Positions 17,218-27,061 of a DNA stretch of 64,000 nt are shown here, in pieces. The position numbers and the translations under genes were made by a program. Below the pieces are notes generated by a model that made no database searches, had not been told where the DNA came from, and worked only from the letters and a program-made list of their open reading frames with translations. Origin of the DNA: Thermococcus sp. AM4 (GTDB lineage Archaea > Methanobacteriota_B > Thermococci > Thermococcales > Thermococcaceae); assembly GCF_000151205.2 (NCBI RefSeq), contig NC_016051.1, positions 682,001-746,000 of the forward strand, read 5' to 3'. Each line of letters opens with the position of its first letter. Positions within the stretch are counted from its first letter, which is position 1.

Positions 17218-18474
17218 ATGCTTGAGAAAGACCTTGTCCTTCAGTATCTGGTGGATTTTCAGGAGAAGGAGCTCCCCGACTTCATCGAGAGGGAACTGAG
17301 GGTTCCCTTAAAAAAGGACTACGTGATAGCCGTAATCGGACCGAGGAGGAGCGGAAAAACCTTCTACTTCTATCAGCTGATGAGAGACCTCCCGAGGGAG
17401 GAGACCCTGTACCTCAACTTCGAGCATCCGATATTCGAGGGTTTTGAGACAAAGGACATCGTTGAAGTCCTAAAGCTCCACCGCGAGGCCTTTGGAGAGC
17501 CAAAATACGTTTTCCTTGACGAGGTTCAGAACGTTCATGGCTGGGAGAGAATGGCCCGCTACCTCAACGATGAGGGGTATCACACCTTTCTCACGGGTTC
17601 CTCCTCAAAGCTCCTCAGCGGGGAGATAGCCACATCTATGAGGGGAAGATCCCTGACGTATACCCTCCTCCCATTCAGCTTTCGGGAGTTCCTGAGGGCT
17701 AAAGGTGTCCATCCCAAGAAACCACTGAGCTCAAAGAAAGAGGCCATGGTTAAATCCATGCTCACGGAGTATCTGAACTGGGGGGGCTTTCCTCAGGTCG
17801 TGCTTGAGACAAACGAGACAGTACGGGAGAAGCTCCTCTCCGAGTACCTTGATATGGTGGTTTACAAGGACATAGTGGAGAGGTACGGTGTCAGAAACCT
17901 CCACGTCATGAAAATGCTCATCCGTTCCCTCATGCGCTCCTTTGCCAAAGAGTTCAGCGTCCATGCGTTCTACAACACTCTAAAGTCTCAGGGGATGAAG
18001 GTGGGCAAGGGGGTTTTGTACGAGTACCTCAGCTACGTGGAGGACTCGATGAGCGTTTTTCTCCTCAAGAAGTTCAGCTATTCACTGAAGGTCTCGGAAC
18101 TGTCAATCCCGAAGGTCTACCCAGTGGATGCAGGCTTCACGAGGATGTTCTCCTTCAGTCCCGACATCGGGAGGCTGATGGAACTGGCCGTGTTCCTCGA
18201 ACTCAAAAGGAAAGGACGGGAGGTTTACTATTACAAGAACCATCGGGAGGTGGATTTCGTCATCGTTGAGAGAGGCATGCCTATAGAGCTGATACAGGTA
18301 ACCTACGCGTTTGACCGGAGCGACATAAAGCCAAGGGAAGTGGAGGGTTTAAAGAAAGCCGGAGAGAAACTGAAAGTCGACAGAAAGCTCGTGATCACGT
18401 GGGACTACTCGGATGAGAAGGAGGGAGTAGAATTCGTCCCCCTGTGGAAGTGGCTCCTGAGAGGAAACCTTTAA
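17218..18474 (+). CDS. AAA-family ATPase with DUF4143 domain
   Basis: A 418-residue protein of a family common in archaea. The N-terminal AAA domain has Walker A GPRRSGKTF (about residue 41) and Walker B YVFLDEVQN (about residue 99), then the arginine-rich ATSMRGRSLTY. The C-terminal half has the DUF4143 pattern, ending in EVDFVIVE and ELIQVTYA, reminiscent of PD-(D/E)XK nucleases. The function of the family is unknown. The start has no ribosome site and sits about 25-30 bases after TATA, so the transcript is probably leaderless. The repeats upstream are specific to this gene in the window. Confidence 0.88.
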   Translation: MLEKDLVLQYLVDFQEKELPDFIERELRVPLKKDYVIAVIGPRRSGKTFYFYQLMRDLPREETLYLNFEHPIFEGFETKDIVEVLKLHREAFGEPKYVFLDEVQNVHGWERMARYLNDEGYHTFLTGSSSKLLSGEIATSMRGRSLTYTLLPFSFREFLRAKGVHPKKPLSSKKEAMVKSMLTEYLNWGGFPQVVLETNETVREKLLSEYLDMVVYKDIVERYGVRNLHVMKMLIRSLMRSFAKEFSVHAFYNTLKSQGMKVGKGVLYEYLSYVEDSMSVFLLKKFSYSLKVSELSIPKVYPVDAGFTRMFSFSPDIGRLMELAVFLELKRKGREVYYYKNHREVDFVIVERGMPIELIQVTYAFDRSDIKPREVEGLKKAGEKLKVDRKLVITWDYSDEKEGVEFVPLWKWLLRGNL

Positions 18475-18506
18475 GTGCCCCGCCCCGACTCTTACACGGT
18501 GGTCGG

Positions 18507-19325
18507 ATGGGCATTCAGGAGTTCTTCCAGCGGTACTTCGTGGATCCAATAAAGTACAACCAGGGCTACAACCCCGTGAACACGCTCGTGTACGCGATAA
18601 TTCTCGGAATCGCGGTTCTGCTGCTCTACCGGTTCCTAAAGCGTCTTGGAGTGAAGGTGGACGAGAGGTTCTTTGTGGCGCTGATGCCCTACATCTTCCT
18701 CGGTCCGCTGATGAGGGCCATGACCGACGTAGGAATGCTCCCGAGGACCTACCTCACCGTGAGCCCAGGCGGCTACTTCGTGATAGCTGCCTTCGCGATA
18801 GCTTCCCTTCTCATCGTGTGGAGGCACGTTGGTGCAGGGGAGAAGCTGTATCCCCTCTACCGCGACGTTGGTTTTCTCCTCCTCGCCGGTCTCGTCTTCA
18901 TCCTGATAATAAACCTCGACAAGGTGAACTTTCGGTGGGATTACTTCAAGTACTTCATCCCATCTCTCCTCGCGGCCGAGGCCTTCATATGGGCCCTCTC
19001 CCGGAAGTTCGAGCTCGTGAGGAACAACAGGCTGCTTTTCTACACCCACTTCTACGACGCGACGACGACCTTCGTGGGAATACAGTTCTTCGGCTACTGG
19101 GAGCAGCACGTCCTGGCGAGGACGCTGATAAACCTTACGGGAACTGCGGCGGTGATGTACCTCGAAAAACTGCTCATCCTCCTTCCAATAGTCTGGATCC
19201 TGGACGTCGAGATGAAGGACGAAGACCCGGATCTGATAAACTTCGTTAAGCTGGCCATGTTCATACTCGGCTTCGGGCCGGGGACGAGAAACCTGTTAAT
19301 AACGCTCATGGGGGTGGGAAGATGA
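18507..19325 (+). CDS. DUF63 family membrane protein
   Basis: A 272-residue protein with about eight hydrophobic helices. Motifs typical of archaeal DUF63 are visible, including FFQRYFVDPI at the start, GPLMRAMTDVG, and HFYDATTTFVGI. Its function is not known. ATG 18507 is chosen because GGTGGTCGG precedes it and a TATA-like CCTTTAAG lies in the end of the ATPase gene. Its stop overlaps the ATG of the phosphatase gene (ATGA), so the four genes to 21401 can be one operon. Confidence 0.85.
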   Translation: MGIQEFFQRYFVDPIKYNQGYNPVNTLVYAIILGIAVLLLYRFLKRLGVKVDERFFVALMPYIFLGPLMRAMTDVGMLPRTYLTVSPGGYFVIAAFAIASLLIVWRHVGAGEKLYPLYRDVGFLLLAGLVFILIINLDKVNFRWDYFKYFIPSLLAAEAFIWALSRKFELVRNNRLLFYTHFYDATTTFVGIQFFGYWEQHVLARTLINLTGTAAVMYLEKLLILLPIVWILDVEMKDEDPDLINFVKLAMFILGFGPGTRNLLITLMGVGR

Positions 19326-20107
19326 ACGATCCCTCCGCTGTTATGTGGAACGAGGTTGTCTTTTCCCTCGCGAAGGATGTTGAAAAGGCAGTTATGCCTA
19401 TATTCGGAAAACCCAAGGCGGGAAAGACCGTCGGAACGAACGTCAGCGGGGACGTAACAAAGTACGTGGACAAAGTCGCCGAGGAAATGGTTCTTGAGAG
19501 GCTGAAGGTTCTCGGGATAAACGTCGTTAGCGAGGAAGTTGGCTCCATTGACGTTGGAAGCGATTATACAGCAGTCGTCGATCCAATCGACGGATCCTAC
19601 AACTTCGCCGCTGGCATACCGATCTTCGCCTTCAGCTTCGCCCTGTTCCGGAAGGAAAAGCCCGTTTACGCAGCCCTCTACGAGTTCGCCACAGGAAACT
19701 ACTACGAGGCGATCCCCGGCAACGGGGCGTTTCTGAACGGGAGGCCGATCAAAGTCCAGCGGGTTCCGGCATCGAGGGCGGCGATAAGCTTCTACACCCG
19801 GGGGAGGGGAGTTGGGCTTATAGGCCGCGTTAAGAGGATTCGGGTTCTTGGGGCGATAGCCGTGGAACTTGCCTACCTCGCGAGGGGCACGCTCCAGGGC
19901 GTGGTGGACATAAGGAACTACGTGAGGCCGACGGACGTTGCTGCCGGGGTCGTGCTCGTGCGTGAGGCGGGCGGAGTTGTCGTCGACGACACGGGAAAGG
20001 AGGTAAGCGTGCACCTGAGCGCCGAAGAAAAGATGAACCTCATAGCGGCGAGCGACCGGGAACTGCTCGAAATAATCTTGGAAGAGGTGAACGATGGTGG
20101 GCGTTGA
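19322..20107 (+). CDS. Inositol-1-monophosphatase / fructose-1,6-bisphosphatase family enzyme
   Basis: A 261-residue Mg-dependent phosphatase of the archaeal dual IMPase/FBPase group. The metal-site motifs are VVSEEVGS (Glu pair), VVDPIDGSYNF and the late PTDVAAG, where most family members have WDxAAG. In archaea it can remove phosphate from inositol-1-phosphate, a precursor of the solute di-myo-inositol phosphate, and from fructose bisphosphate. Which is used here cannot be told from sequence. It overlaps DUF63 at the start and rhomboid at the end by 14 bases. Confidence 0.88.
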   Translation: MNDPSAVMWNEVVFSLAKDVEKAVMPIFGKPKAGKTVGTNVSGDVTKYVDKVAEEMVLERLKVLGINVVSEEVGSIDVGSDYTAVVDPIDGSYNFAAGIPIFAFSFALFRKEKPVYAALYEFATGNYYEAIPGNGAFLNGRPIKVQRVPASRAAISFYTRGRGVGLIGRVKRIRVLGAIAVELAYLARGTLQGVVDIRNYVRPTDVAAGVVLVREAGGVVVDDTGKEVSVHLSAEEKMNLIAASDRELLEIILEEVNDGGR

Positions 20108-20720
20108 GGACCTCGCAAGGGCCGTCAAACACGCGTGGCTCACCTACACGATAGCCTTCATCAACGTTGCGGTTTACCTCTACGAGCTCTACTTGAGCGG
20201 CTCAATAGCGGGGCCGTCCCTCTACGCCCTCCTGAAGCTCGCGCTCGTGAACGTCCTCGTAACCCAGTACCACGAGTGGTGGAGGCTCTTCACGGCGATG
20301 TTCGTCCACCTGAGCTGGATTCACTTAGCTATGAACACGTTCTTCCTGATCTACCTTGGAAGCCAGCTCGAGCTCTTCGTGGGCAGGTGGAGGTACCTCG
20401 TCCTCTACATAACGGCCGGCCTGTTCGGCAACGTCCTGAGCGTTGCCCTTATGGACCCGTACACGATAAGCGGGGGAGCGAGCGGGGCCCTCTTCGGCAT
20501 AGCGGGGGCCCTGATAATGATAGAGGGCATACTGAAGAAGAACATCCAGAGCGCACTCGCCAACGCCTTCTTCCTCTTTTTGATAAACAGCTGGATGCCC
20601 CACGTCAACGCTATAGCCCATCTGGGCGGGCTGATCGTTGGAATAGCCCTCGGCTATATCTATGGCAACTACGTCAAGGAGAGAATGGCCCGGATGCTCT
20701 ACTGGGAGGAATTCTACTGA
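20094..20720 (+). CDS. Rhomboid-family intramembrane serine protease
   Basis: A 208-residue membrane protein with six predicted helices. It carries the catalytic serine in ISGGASGALFG and the catalytic histidine in NAIAHLGGLIVG, with the conserved WWRLFTAMFVH and HLAMNTFFL loop and helix. Rhomboids cut substrates within the membrane. The start lies in the end of the phosphatase gene, so the two are translationally coupled. No extra domains are present. Confidence 0.92.
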   Translation: MVGVEDLARAVKHAWLTYTIAFINVAVYLYELYLSGSIAGPSLYALLKLALVNVLVTQYHEWWRLFTAMFVHLSWIHLAMNTFFLIYLGSQLELFVGRWRYLVLYITAGLFGNVLSVALMDPYTISGGASGALFGIAGALIMIEGILKKNIQSALANAFFLFLINSWMPHVNAIAHLGGLIVGIALGYIYGNYVKERMARMLYWEEFY

Positions 20721-20729
20721 GGTGGTGGT

Positions 20730-21401
20730 ATGAAACGGGACGAAAAGTGGGATGGGGTTTACTCCTTTGAGGACTCGCCCTTCATAATGGAGGTGCTGAC
20801 CGAGCTTAGGAACAAGAACACCGACAGCATAGCCTTCAGGAAGGGCCTCGTAAAGCTTGGAAGGTACATGGGGTACGAGCTGACGAAGACGATGGACGTT
20901 GAGGAGATCGAAGTCGAAACGCCCCTGGAAAAAACGACGGGAATCCTCGTAAAGGACAGGAGAAACGTCGTCATCATAACCGTCCTCAGGGCGGCGATAC
21001 CCCTGATGGAGGGCCTGATTAAGGTCTTCGAGCACGCGAGGGTCGGCATAGTCTCGGCCTCGCGCGGGAAAGCCCCGAAGTTCGAGATCGAGATGAACTA
21101 CATCAAGATACCGAACGTAAGGTCAGAGGACACAGTCATAGTGGCTGACCCCATGATAGCCACTGGCTCGACGCTGATCAGGGTTCTCGGGGAGGTGTCC
21201 AAGTACGGAAAGCCGAAGAGGCTCATAGTTCTCGGAGTGCTGGCGGCTCCGGAGGGGATAGACAGAATCAAGGAGGCCTTCCCGGAGGCGGAGATATTCG
21301 TCGCCAAGATAGACAGGGGGCTGAACGAGAAGGGCTACATCCTGCCGGGCCTTGGAGATGCCGGTGACAGGGCCTTTGGGGCGCCTCTGAAGAACCCCTG
21401 A
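20730..21401 (+). CDS. upp: Uracil phosphoribosyltransferase
   Basis: A 223-residue pyrimidine-salvage enzyme that makes UMP from uracil and PRPP. The PRPP loop is [14 protein letters not shown], and the uracil-binding GDAGDRAFG stands near the C-terminus; [12 protein letters not shown] is the other family mark. GGTGGT precedes ATG 20730, nine bases after the rhomboid stop, so it closes the operon. Confidence 0.95.
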   Translation: MKRDEKWDGVYSFEDSPFIMEVLTELRNKNTDSIAFRKGLVKLGRYMGYELTKTMDVEEIEVETPLEKTTGILVKDRRNVVIITVLRAAIPLMEGLIKVFEHARVGIVSASRGKAPKFEIEMNYIKIPNVRSEDTVIVADPMIATGSTLIRVLGEVSKYGKPKRLIVLGVLAAPEGIDRIKEAFPEAEIFVAKIDRGLNEKGYILPGLGDAGDRAFGAPLKNP

Positions 21402-21536
21402 CCGGTTCGTTCTTCTTATTCTTGGAATTTCGGGATGACGTTGGGGAGTACTTTAAGTCCAAGGGTGCGTTACGAAAACCTTATTAGCATCGGACTCAAA
21501 AATCAACTGTCTACAACCCAACCCGGAGGGGCTAAA
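21402..21536 (+). other. Intergenic leader of the Cas6-like gene
   Basis: This 135-base gap shows no gene. A weak TATA-like CCTTATTAGC (about 21479-21488) could drive the Cas6-like gene with a leader of roughly 30 bases ending in CGGAGGGG. No CRISPR repeat or spacer structure is present. Confidence 0.35.
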
Positions 21537-22277
21537 ATGAGAATCGAAATCAGGCTCAGGCCCGTTGGGGATGATCCAATCCTGCCCTTCAACTACAACT
21601 ACGAGGTGTACCGCCAGATCGTGGAGAAGATCTCGCTGATCTCACCGCCATTGGCCCAGGAAGTTGAGGTCAGCCACGTTGACCACTTCACCTTCTCCCG
21701 CATACTGGTGAGGAAGAGGGAGCTGATACCCGAGAGCGGCATAAGGATTCTCTCCGATACCGTCTCGCTGTACGTTTCGTCTCATTCTCCAGAGGTTATA
21801 GGGGCCATAGTCGAGGGATTCATGGCCAGCCCCTCCATAAGGATCGGCGAGACCGACTTCGTTGCTGAGGACGTTAAACCCCTCAAGGAGCCCAAGATAA
21901 AGGACGGAACCCTTTTCTCAACCCTGAGCCCGATAATAGTTCGCACCGTTAAGATCTCCAACAACAGGATGAAGATATGGGACCTCTATCCCAACGAGCC
22001 CACCTTCTTCGACAAGCTCCGAAAGGTCATGCTCCTCAGGTATTCGGAACTCTACGGGAGCACGCCGGAGGACTCAACCTTCAAGATCGAGGTCATCAAG
22101 TTCAAACCCGTGAGGATCCTCGTGGCTGACACCTACTACCGCGGGTCGCTCATGATCTTCCGCTACTGGGGTTCAAGGGAGATAGCACAGTTCGGCTACG
22201 ACCTGGGCTTCGGGGAGAAGACCAAGTACGGTTTCGGCATGGTCAAGGTCATCGACGAGAGCACCGAGGAAAGGTAG
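21537..22277 (+). CDS. cas6: Cas6-like RAMP protein, isolated and possibly non-catalytic
   Basis: A 246-residue protein of the Cas6 family, whose active members cut CRISPR precursor RNA. The two-RAMP layout is visible: PILPFNYNYEVY at the start, TLFSTLSPIIVRT in the middle, and the glycine-rich loop GFGEKTKYGFGMVKV near the end. Aligned by eye with Pyrococcus furiosus Cas6 (catalytic Tyr31, His46, Lys52), those places hold Val29, Val43 or Glu44, and Asp49; His47 and His50 lie nearby. No other cas gene or array is in the window. It may be a non-catalytic RNA-binding Cas6, as described in P. horikoshii, or act on arrays elsewhere. ATG 21537 follows CGGAGGGG. Confidence 0.85.
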   Translation: MRIEIRLRPVGDDPILPFNYNYEVYRQIVEKISLISPPLAQEVEVSHVDHFTFSRILVRKRELIPESGIRILSDTVSLYVSSHSPEVIGAIVEGFMASPSIRIGETDFVAEDVKPLKEPKIKDGTLFSTLSPIIVRTVKISNNRMKIWDLYPNEPTFFDKLRKVMLLRYSELYGSTPEDSTFKIEVIKFKPVRILVADTYYRGSLMIFRYWGSREIAQFGYDLGFGEKTKYGFGMVKVIDESTEER

Positions 22278-22349
22278 TCCCTTCTTCGAACTTTTTCCGA
22301 AAGGATAGAGTTAAAAAGGCAGTTCTCGGTAGTATAGTCGGGTGAGAGA

Positions 22350-23543
22350 ATGGGAAGTTTCGACGAGGTAAGCCGCGATACGGGTTACGATGATTACATC
22401 ACTTTCCTCAAGAGGAGGATAAGGCAGCTCGAACTCCAGGTCAGGACCCTGGAGGCGGACAAAGAGAGACTGGAGAGAGAGCTCTCAAGGCTTAGGACGG
22501 AGATGTCAAGGCTAAGGCAGCCGCCGGCCTTCGCGGGCAACGTCATAGAGGTTCTCGACGATGACAGGGCGATAGTCCAGAACTACAACGGACCGCGCTT
22601 CGTCGTCAGAATCGCCCCGTGGATAGAGAGGGACAAGCTGAAGCCGGGCTCAAGGGTAGCTTTAGACCAGAGGACGATGGCGATAGTCGAGCTCCTCCCA
22701 ACGGAGAAAGACCCCAGCGTCCTCGGTTTCGAGGTCATAGAGAAACCCAGGGTCACCTATCAGGACATAGGTGGTCTTGACAGACAGTTAGCTGAGCTCA
22801 GAGAGGCCGTGGAGCTTCCCCTCAAGCACCCGGAGCTCTTTGAAGAGGTTGGAATCGAGCCCCCGAAGGGTGTCCTCCTCTACGGGCCACCTGGCTGTGG
22901 AAAGACACTCATGGCCAAGGCCGTGGCGAACCACGTAAACGCCACCTTCATCCGCGTCGTTGGGAGCGAACTGGTTAGGAAGTTCATCGGCGAGGGGGCA
23001 AGGCTGGTTCACGAGCTCTTCGAGCTTGCGAAGGAGAAGGCTCCAACGATAATCTTCATCGACGAGATCGACGCAATAGGCGCGAAGAGGATGGACGAGA
23101 CGACCGGCGGCGAGAGGGAAGTCAACAGAACGCTCATGCAGCTCCTGGCCGAGATGGACGGCTTCGATCCAAGGGGAAACGTCAAGGTCATAGCGGCAAC
23201 CAACAGGCCCGACATACTCGACCCGGCCCTGCTTAGGCCAGGGCGCTTCGACAGGTTGATTGAAGTCCCGCTTCCGGACTTCCGCGGAAGGCTCGAGATA
23301 CTCAAGGTCCACACGAGGAGGATGAACCTCAGGAACGTCGATCTCAGCATCATAGCCGATATAACTGAAGGTGCCAGCGGTGCGGATCTGAAGGCGATAG
23401 CGACGGAAGCCGGAATGTTCGCGATAAGGGACAGGAGAACATACGTAACGCAGGAGGACTTCCTCAAGGCGGTTGATAAGGTCCTGGGAGCTGAGAAAAG
23501 GCTTGCCCAGGCAATAGCGATGCACGAGGTCATGTACGGCTGA
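22350..23543 (+). CDS. pan: Proteasome-activating nucleotidase PAN
   Basis: A 397-residue AAA ATPase that unfolds proteins and feeds them to the archaeal 20S proteasome. In order: an N-terminal coiled coil (about residues 15-55), an OB domain (about 60-125), and the AAA core with Walker [12 protein letters not shown], Walker [12 protein letters not shown], and arginine fingers in the [15 protein letters not shown] region. The C-terminal three residues MYG are an HbYX motif, which opens the proteasome gate. It has its own TATA-like GTTAAAAAGG upstream. Confidence 0.97.
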   Translation: MGSFDEVSRDTGYDDYITFLKRRIRQLELQVRTLEADKERLERELSRLRTEMSRLRQPPAFAGNVIEVLDDDRAIVQNYNGPRFVVRIAPWIERDKLKPGSRVALDQRTMAIVELLPTEKDPSVLGFEVIEKPRVTYQDIGGLDRQLAELREAVELPLKHPELFEEVGIEPPKGVLLYGPPGCGKTLMAKAVANHVNATFIRVVGSELVRKFIGEGARLVHELFELAKEKAPTIIFIDEIDAIGAKRMDETTGGEREVNRTLMQLLAEMDGFDPRGNVKVIAATNRPDILDPALLRPGRFDRLIEVPLPDFRGRLEILKVHTRRMNLRNVDLSIIADITEGASGADLKAIATEAGMFAIRDRRTYVTQEDFLKAVDKVLGAEKRLAQAIAMHEVMYG

Positions 23544-24636
23544 CCTTTTCTGTCCCCTTTATTACCCCCCACGCCAGGGCGTAGAGAACCGCTATGGCGA
23601 AGAATGCCTCTCTATAACCGAGCCTGTCTATAAGCCAGCCCGTGAAGTACGGCCCGACAGTTGCCCCGAAGAAACCCACCATGTTAACGAAGCCCATAAC
23701 CGGTCCGAGGTTGTCCTTTCTTGCAGTTTCGGCGGTGAAGGCTGTAACCATCGGACCGACCGAGTAGAAAGTCAGGCCGAGGGCGAGGGCGGAGATGAAG
23801 CCGGGTTTCAAGACGAGGAGAACGATTAGGAGCGCGTTTGAAAGGAAGGCGAGTTCAAGGGCCTTTCTTCCGAGCCGGTCGTAGAGAACTCCACCGGTGA
23901 GGGAACCCACTATGCCGACCAGCGAGAGGAGGGAGAAGAGGTAAGAAGCCGTTTCAACGCCCATTCCCGTCGAGGTCAGGAAGGCGACGAGGAATGTCAG
24001 AACGCCGAAGAAGGCCATCAGTGCGAGGAAGTTCGCAATCGCTAAGTTCACCGAGCCGACCTCGATTGAGAGCCTCGCCTTACCGCTTCTTTCCTCAAGA
24101 GTTCTGAGGGAGATTACGAGCAGAACTCCAACGACAGAGCTCATAACGGCCAGAATCGGGAAGGCGTAGCGCCAGCCGAGGTTCAAAGCCACAGGCACGA
24201 CAAGGAGAGGAACTATCCCGGAACCGACGGGCGGGCCGAGCATGAAGACGCCGAGGGCGGAGCCCTTCCTCGTTCCATAGGTTTCGGCTATCAGTGCCGT
24301 TGCGGGGGCGTAGTAAAGGCCGGAGAAGAAGCCGTAGAGCGCTCTGAAGGCCAGGACTTCCCAGTACTGGGAAGCGAAGAAGAGCATCGCGGAGGAAATT
24401 GAGTAGCCGAATATGCTCAGAGCGAGGAGCCTCTTCCTCCCGAAGCGGTCGCCGAGGTAACCTGCCGGAACCTGAATGAGCGCGTAGGGGAGGAGCAGGG
24501 CAGTCATGAGAAGTCCCGCCTGAGCGTTGCTCAGATGGAACTCTGCCTTTATCATCGGAAGGAGCGGGGAAACGGCCATCCTATGGGCGTAGTTGAATAT
24601 CCAGCCCAGGGTTATCAGGATAAGCGGAACGAGCAT
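23530..24636 (-). CDS. MFS transporter
   Basis: A 368-residue permease with twelve predicted helices. The MFS motif A appears after helix 2 ([13 protein letters not shown]) and again in the second half ([14 protein letters not shown]). The substrate is not evident. The frame extends to TTG 24678, but the minus strand has AACTTTTAAGCG there, which looks like the TATA box, so ATG 24636 is chosen with a near-leaderless mRNA. Its end overlaps PAN by 14 bases on the opposite strand. Confidence 0.85.
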   Translation of the reverse strand: MLVPLILITLGWIFNYAHRMAVSPLLPMIKAEFHLSNAQAGLLMTALLLPYALIQVPAGYLGDRFGRKRLLALSIFGYSISSAMLFFASQYWEVLAFRALYGFFSGLYYAPATALIAETYGTRKGSALGVFMLGPPVGSGIVPLLVVPVALNLGWRYAFPILAVMSSVVGVLLVISLRTLEERSGKARLSIEVGSVNLAIANFLALMAFFGVLTFLVAFLTSTGMGVETASYLFSLLSLVGIVGSLTGGVLYDRLGRKALELAFLSNALLIVLLVLKPGFISALALGLTFYSVGPMVTAFTAETARKDNLGPVMGFVNMVGFFGATVGPYFTGWLIDRLGYREAFFAIAVLYALAWGVIKGTEKVSRT

Positions 24637-24737
24637 GGTTTCGATGAGGAATTGAGCGCTTAAAAGTTTGTTGGACAAAGGTGGCCGACGAAAGTTTATA
24701 AGAATCCGGGCGGTAGTAACGGGGGAGGAGAGAGCGA

Positions 24738-25670
24738 ATGGTCAGCAAGCTGTTGGCGCTCGAGGCTTATCCGAGCCTCCGCGACCTGGACTTCAGAATC
24801 CTCAGGGGAGTAGAGCTCAACATGAGGCACCACAAGTGGGTGCCGTTAGAGGACATAGCGCGCTTCGCCAGGGTGGACGTTGAAACAGCCTCGTTCAGGC
24901 TCGGCAAGCTCGACGACATGTCCCTCGTCAGGAGGAGGAGCGACATAGGCTACATCGGATACCAGCTCACGATACACGGCTACGACGTTTTGGCCATAAG
25001 GGCCCTCGCGAGGAAGGGAGTCGTAGAGGCGATAAGCACGACGCAGATTGGCGTTGGGAAGGACGCGGACGTTTACGTCGGAATAACGCCAGCCGGCGAG
25101 AAAGTTGCCGTTAAGTTCAACAGGATAGGAGGCAGAACGGCTTCGCGGAGGGCTACCTACCACTCCCACGTCTTCGCCGATAAACACCACACGAGCTGGC
25201 TCTACGTTTCAAGGCTCATCGCGAAGAAGGAATACGACGCGCTGGTTCTGCTCAGCCCGATTGCGAGGGTTCCGAAGCCAATAGCCTGGAACAGGCACGT
25301 CCTCGTCATGGAGTTCGTTGAGGGAACCGAGCTGGCGGAGCTGAGGGACGACGAGCTGACGAGGGAGGAAGCCAGGGAAGTCCTCGACAGAATCCTCGAG
25401 GAGTACCTCAAGATAGTGCGCTTTGGTATAGTCCACTCGGATTTAAGCGAGTTCAACGTCGTTTTAACGGGCGACGACATCCTGATAATCGACTGGGCCC
25501 AGCACCTGACCACCGCCTATCCGGATAGCTACGAGCTGTTGAAGAGGGATTTAACGGTCATAATCAACGCCTTCAGGCGGAGGTGGCGGGTTGAGAGGAG
25601 CTTTGATGAAATCTGGCCGGCCTTCGAGAGGGCCTGGCACGAGAGCAGGGGTGAGAAGTATGGTGATTAA
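24738..25670 (+). CDS. rio2: Atypical protein kinase/ATPase Rio2
   Basis: A 310-residue RIO-type kinase used in late maturation of the small ribosomal subunit. It has the Rio2-specific N-terminal winged helix (about residues 1-90), an ATP loop IGVGKDADVYVG, the lysine in VAVKFNRIG, the hinge LVMEFVEGTEL, the catalytic HSDLSEFNVV and the metal-binding IIDWAQH. A GGGGGAGGAGAGAGCG ribosome site precedes ATG 24738, and a TATA element (AGTTTATAAG) lies at about 24692. Rio1 is also in this window at 37.7 kb. Confidence 0.95.
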   Translation: MVSKLLALEAYPSLRDLDFRILRGVELNMRHHKWVPLEDIARFARVDVETASFRLGKLDDMSLVRRRSDIGYIGYQLTIHGYDVLAIRALARKGVVEAISTTQIGVGKDADVYVGITPAGEKVAVKFNRIGGRTASRRATYHSHVFADKHHTSWLYVSRLIAKKEYDALVLLSPIARVPKPIAWNRHVLVMEFVEGTELAELRDDELTREEAREVLDRILEEYLKIVRFGIVHSDLSEFNVVLTGDDILIIDWAQHLTTAYPDSYELLKRDLTVIINAFRRRWRVERSFDEIWPAFERAWHESRGEKYGD

Positions 25671-26157
25671 GTACGAGCCCCTTAACAGGCGCGAGAGAAT
25701 CCTTAAGCTCTTCCGCGAGGCAATCGAGGCCGAGAACAGGAAGGACCTCGAAACCGCGAAGAAAAAGCTCGACGAGATACTTCACGAGAGCCTCGACGTT
25801 GAGCCGGAGTTCTACTTCGAGGCCTGCTTCCGCCTGGCGGAGATCTTCCTCCAGGAGGACAACTACCGGGGAGCGGTTAAGTGCGCGATACGTGGGACGG
25901 CGAGGGCTCCGAACGGGAACCTGTACCGGCTCGGTGTGAAGAGGCTCGGGGATATTCTGGCCGTCATAAAGGAAGCCGGGAAGCTGGATGATCTCCTGGA
26001 CGATCCCGAAAGCTTCATAAGACAGGCTGGGGAAGATGAGGAGCTCAGAACGTTTGTGAGGGCAGTCTTAAACGCGATCCAGGGGAAGAAAGTCGATGAG
26101 AAGTTTTCCCTGAAGGAGATGGAGGAGGTCATCTCCGCCCTTGAAAGCTCGAGATGA
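25660..26157 (+). CDS. Small helical TPR-like protein linked to rio2
   Basis: A 165-residue, strongly charged, mostly helical protein with at least one TPR-like helix pair (FYFEACFRLAEIFLQEDNY, then GAVKCAIRGTARAP). I do not recognise a named family. It overlaps the end of rio2 by 11 bases, with GGGGTGAGAAGT before its ATG, so it is made together with Rio2. That coupling hints at a role in ribosome assembly, but this is inference. The open frame extends further upstream within rio2. Confidence 0.75.
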   Translation: MVIKYEPLNRRERILKLFREAIEAENRKDLETAKKKLDEILHESLDVEPEFYFEACFRLAEIFLQEDNYRGAVKCAIRGTARAPNGNLYRLGVKRLGDILAVIKEAGKLDDLLDDPESFIRQAGEDEELRTFVRAVLNAIQGKKVDEKFSLKEMEEVISALESSR

Positions 26158-27061
26158 TCCTCCCCACGTACTCTTTTTCCGGCGGGAACGGGAAGTTGTA
26201 GGGCTCTTTCTTTGGCCTCTCGTTGTAGTAGGGTCTGTTGCAGGCGGGACAGCCGTGCGTTGCGAAAACCGCCGGCGGAACCTCGATGCCAGCTAAATCG
26301 AAGCCCTCTATGGAGTCCCCGTCGAAAATTATCCTGTCACCCAAGCCTTTTTCGACGAGCCACCTCGCCAGCTGGATTTTACGGTAGCGCTCGATGCTCG
26401 GCGGTTCAAGGTTCTCAAGCCCCGTTCCCCTCAGGGGGGTGAATGCGAAGAGTGAAACGTCAGCCCCAATCGCGTAGGCCCTCTCGAAGACCTCTACCAG
26501 CTCCCTGTCTGTTTCGCCGAGGCCGACTATGACGTGGATTAAAGCTTTCCCCGGGCCGAGGACGTCAACTATTCTCGCGGTGAAGTCCCACATCTCGTCC
26601 CACTCAAAGTCGGGTTTTATTTCGCCAAAGAGTCTCTCGCTCGCAACGTCAAGGCCAACCCCAACGTAGTCAACGCCGAGTTCCTTAAACTCCTCAAGCG
26701 TTTCCCTCGAAACGGGCGTTATCGAGACTGATACCGGCAAGCCGAGGGGCTTGAACGCCCCCAGAAGTGCCAGAACGTCGTCGAGCATTCCGGGATAGTC
26801 TATCGTCTGGAGGCATATCCTCCCGAAACGGCCGTTGGGGAGAGCTTGAACGACTTTTTCGAGCTCAAAGGCCGGCCAGGTGATGCGAGAGAGCCTGTCG
26901 AGGTTCGCCCTGCTGGAGCGGGCCTGGGCGCAGAAGGCGCAGTCGTTGGCGCACTTGCCGGGCCAGTAGGTCATCAGATACGCGGTCGTCGGCCTGGCCA
27001 GGAGCTTCGCCCTGATTAAGCCCATCGCTATCGCCGTTCCGTAGGAGACCCTAACGAGCAT
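26129..27061 (-). CDS. Radical SAM protein, biotin synthase-related (possible LipS2-type lipoyl synthase subunit)
   Basis: A 310-residue radical SAM enzyme. The cluster motif is CANDCAFCAQ (about residues 37-46), followed by a TIM-barrel pattern. The C-terminal HGCPACNRPYYNE gives a second cysteine pair that may hold another iron-sulfur cluster. It resembles the biotin synthase-related family (COG2516). Two such proteins in Thermococcus kodakarensis, LipS1 and LipS2, have been shown to act together as a lipoyl synthase. Whether this gene is one of them needs sequence comparison. Its ATG lies within the end of the MFS gene (11-base overlap). Confidence 0.82.
   Translation of the reverse strand: MLVRVSYGTAIAMGLIRAKLLARPTTAYLMTYWPGKCANDCAFCAQARSSRANLDRLSRITWPAFELEKVVQALPNGRFGRICLQTIDYPGMLDDVLALLGAFKPLGLPVSVSITPVSRETLEEFKELGVDYVGVGLDVASERLFGEIKPDFEWDEMWDFTARIVDVLGPGKALIHVIVGLGETDRELVEVFERAYAIGADVSLFAFTPLRGTGLENLEPPSIERYRKIQLARWLVEKGLGDRIIFDGDSIEGFDLAGIEVPPAVFATHGCPACNRPYYNERPKKEPYNFPFPPEKEYVGRIISSFQGRR

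Noticed and set aside
21402-22349. Possible CRISPR array near the Cas6-like gene
   Set aside because: No repeated 29-30-base unit with even spacers is present on either side of the gene or elsewhere in the window.
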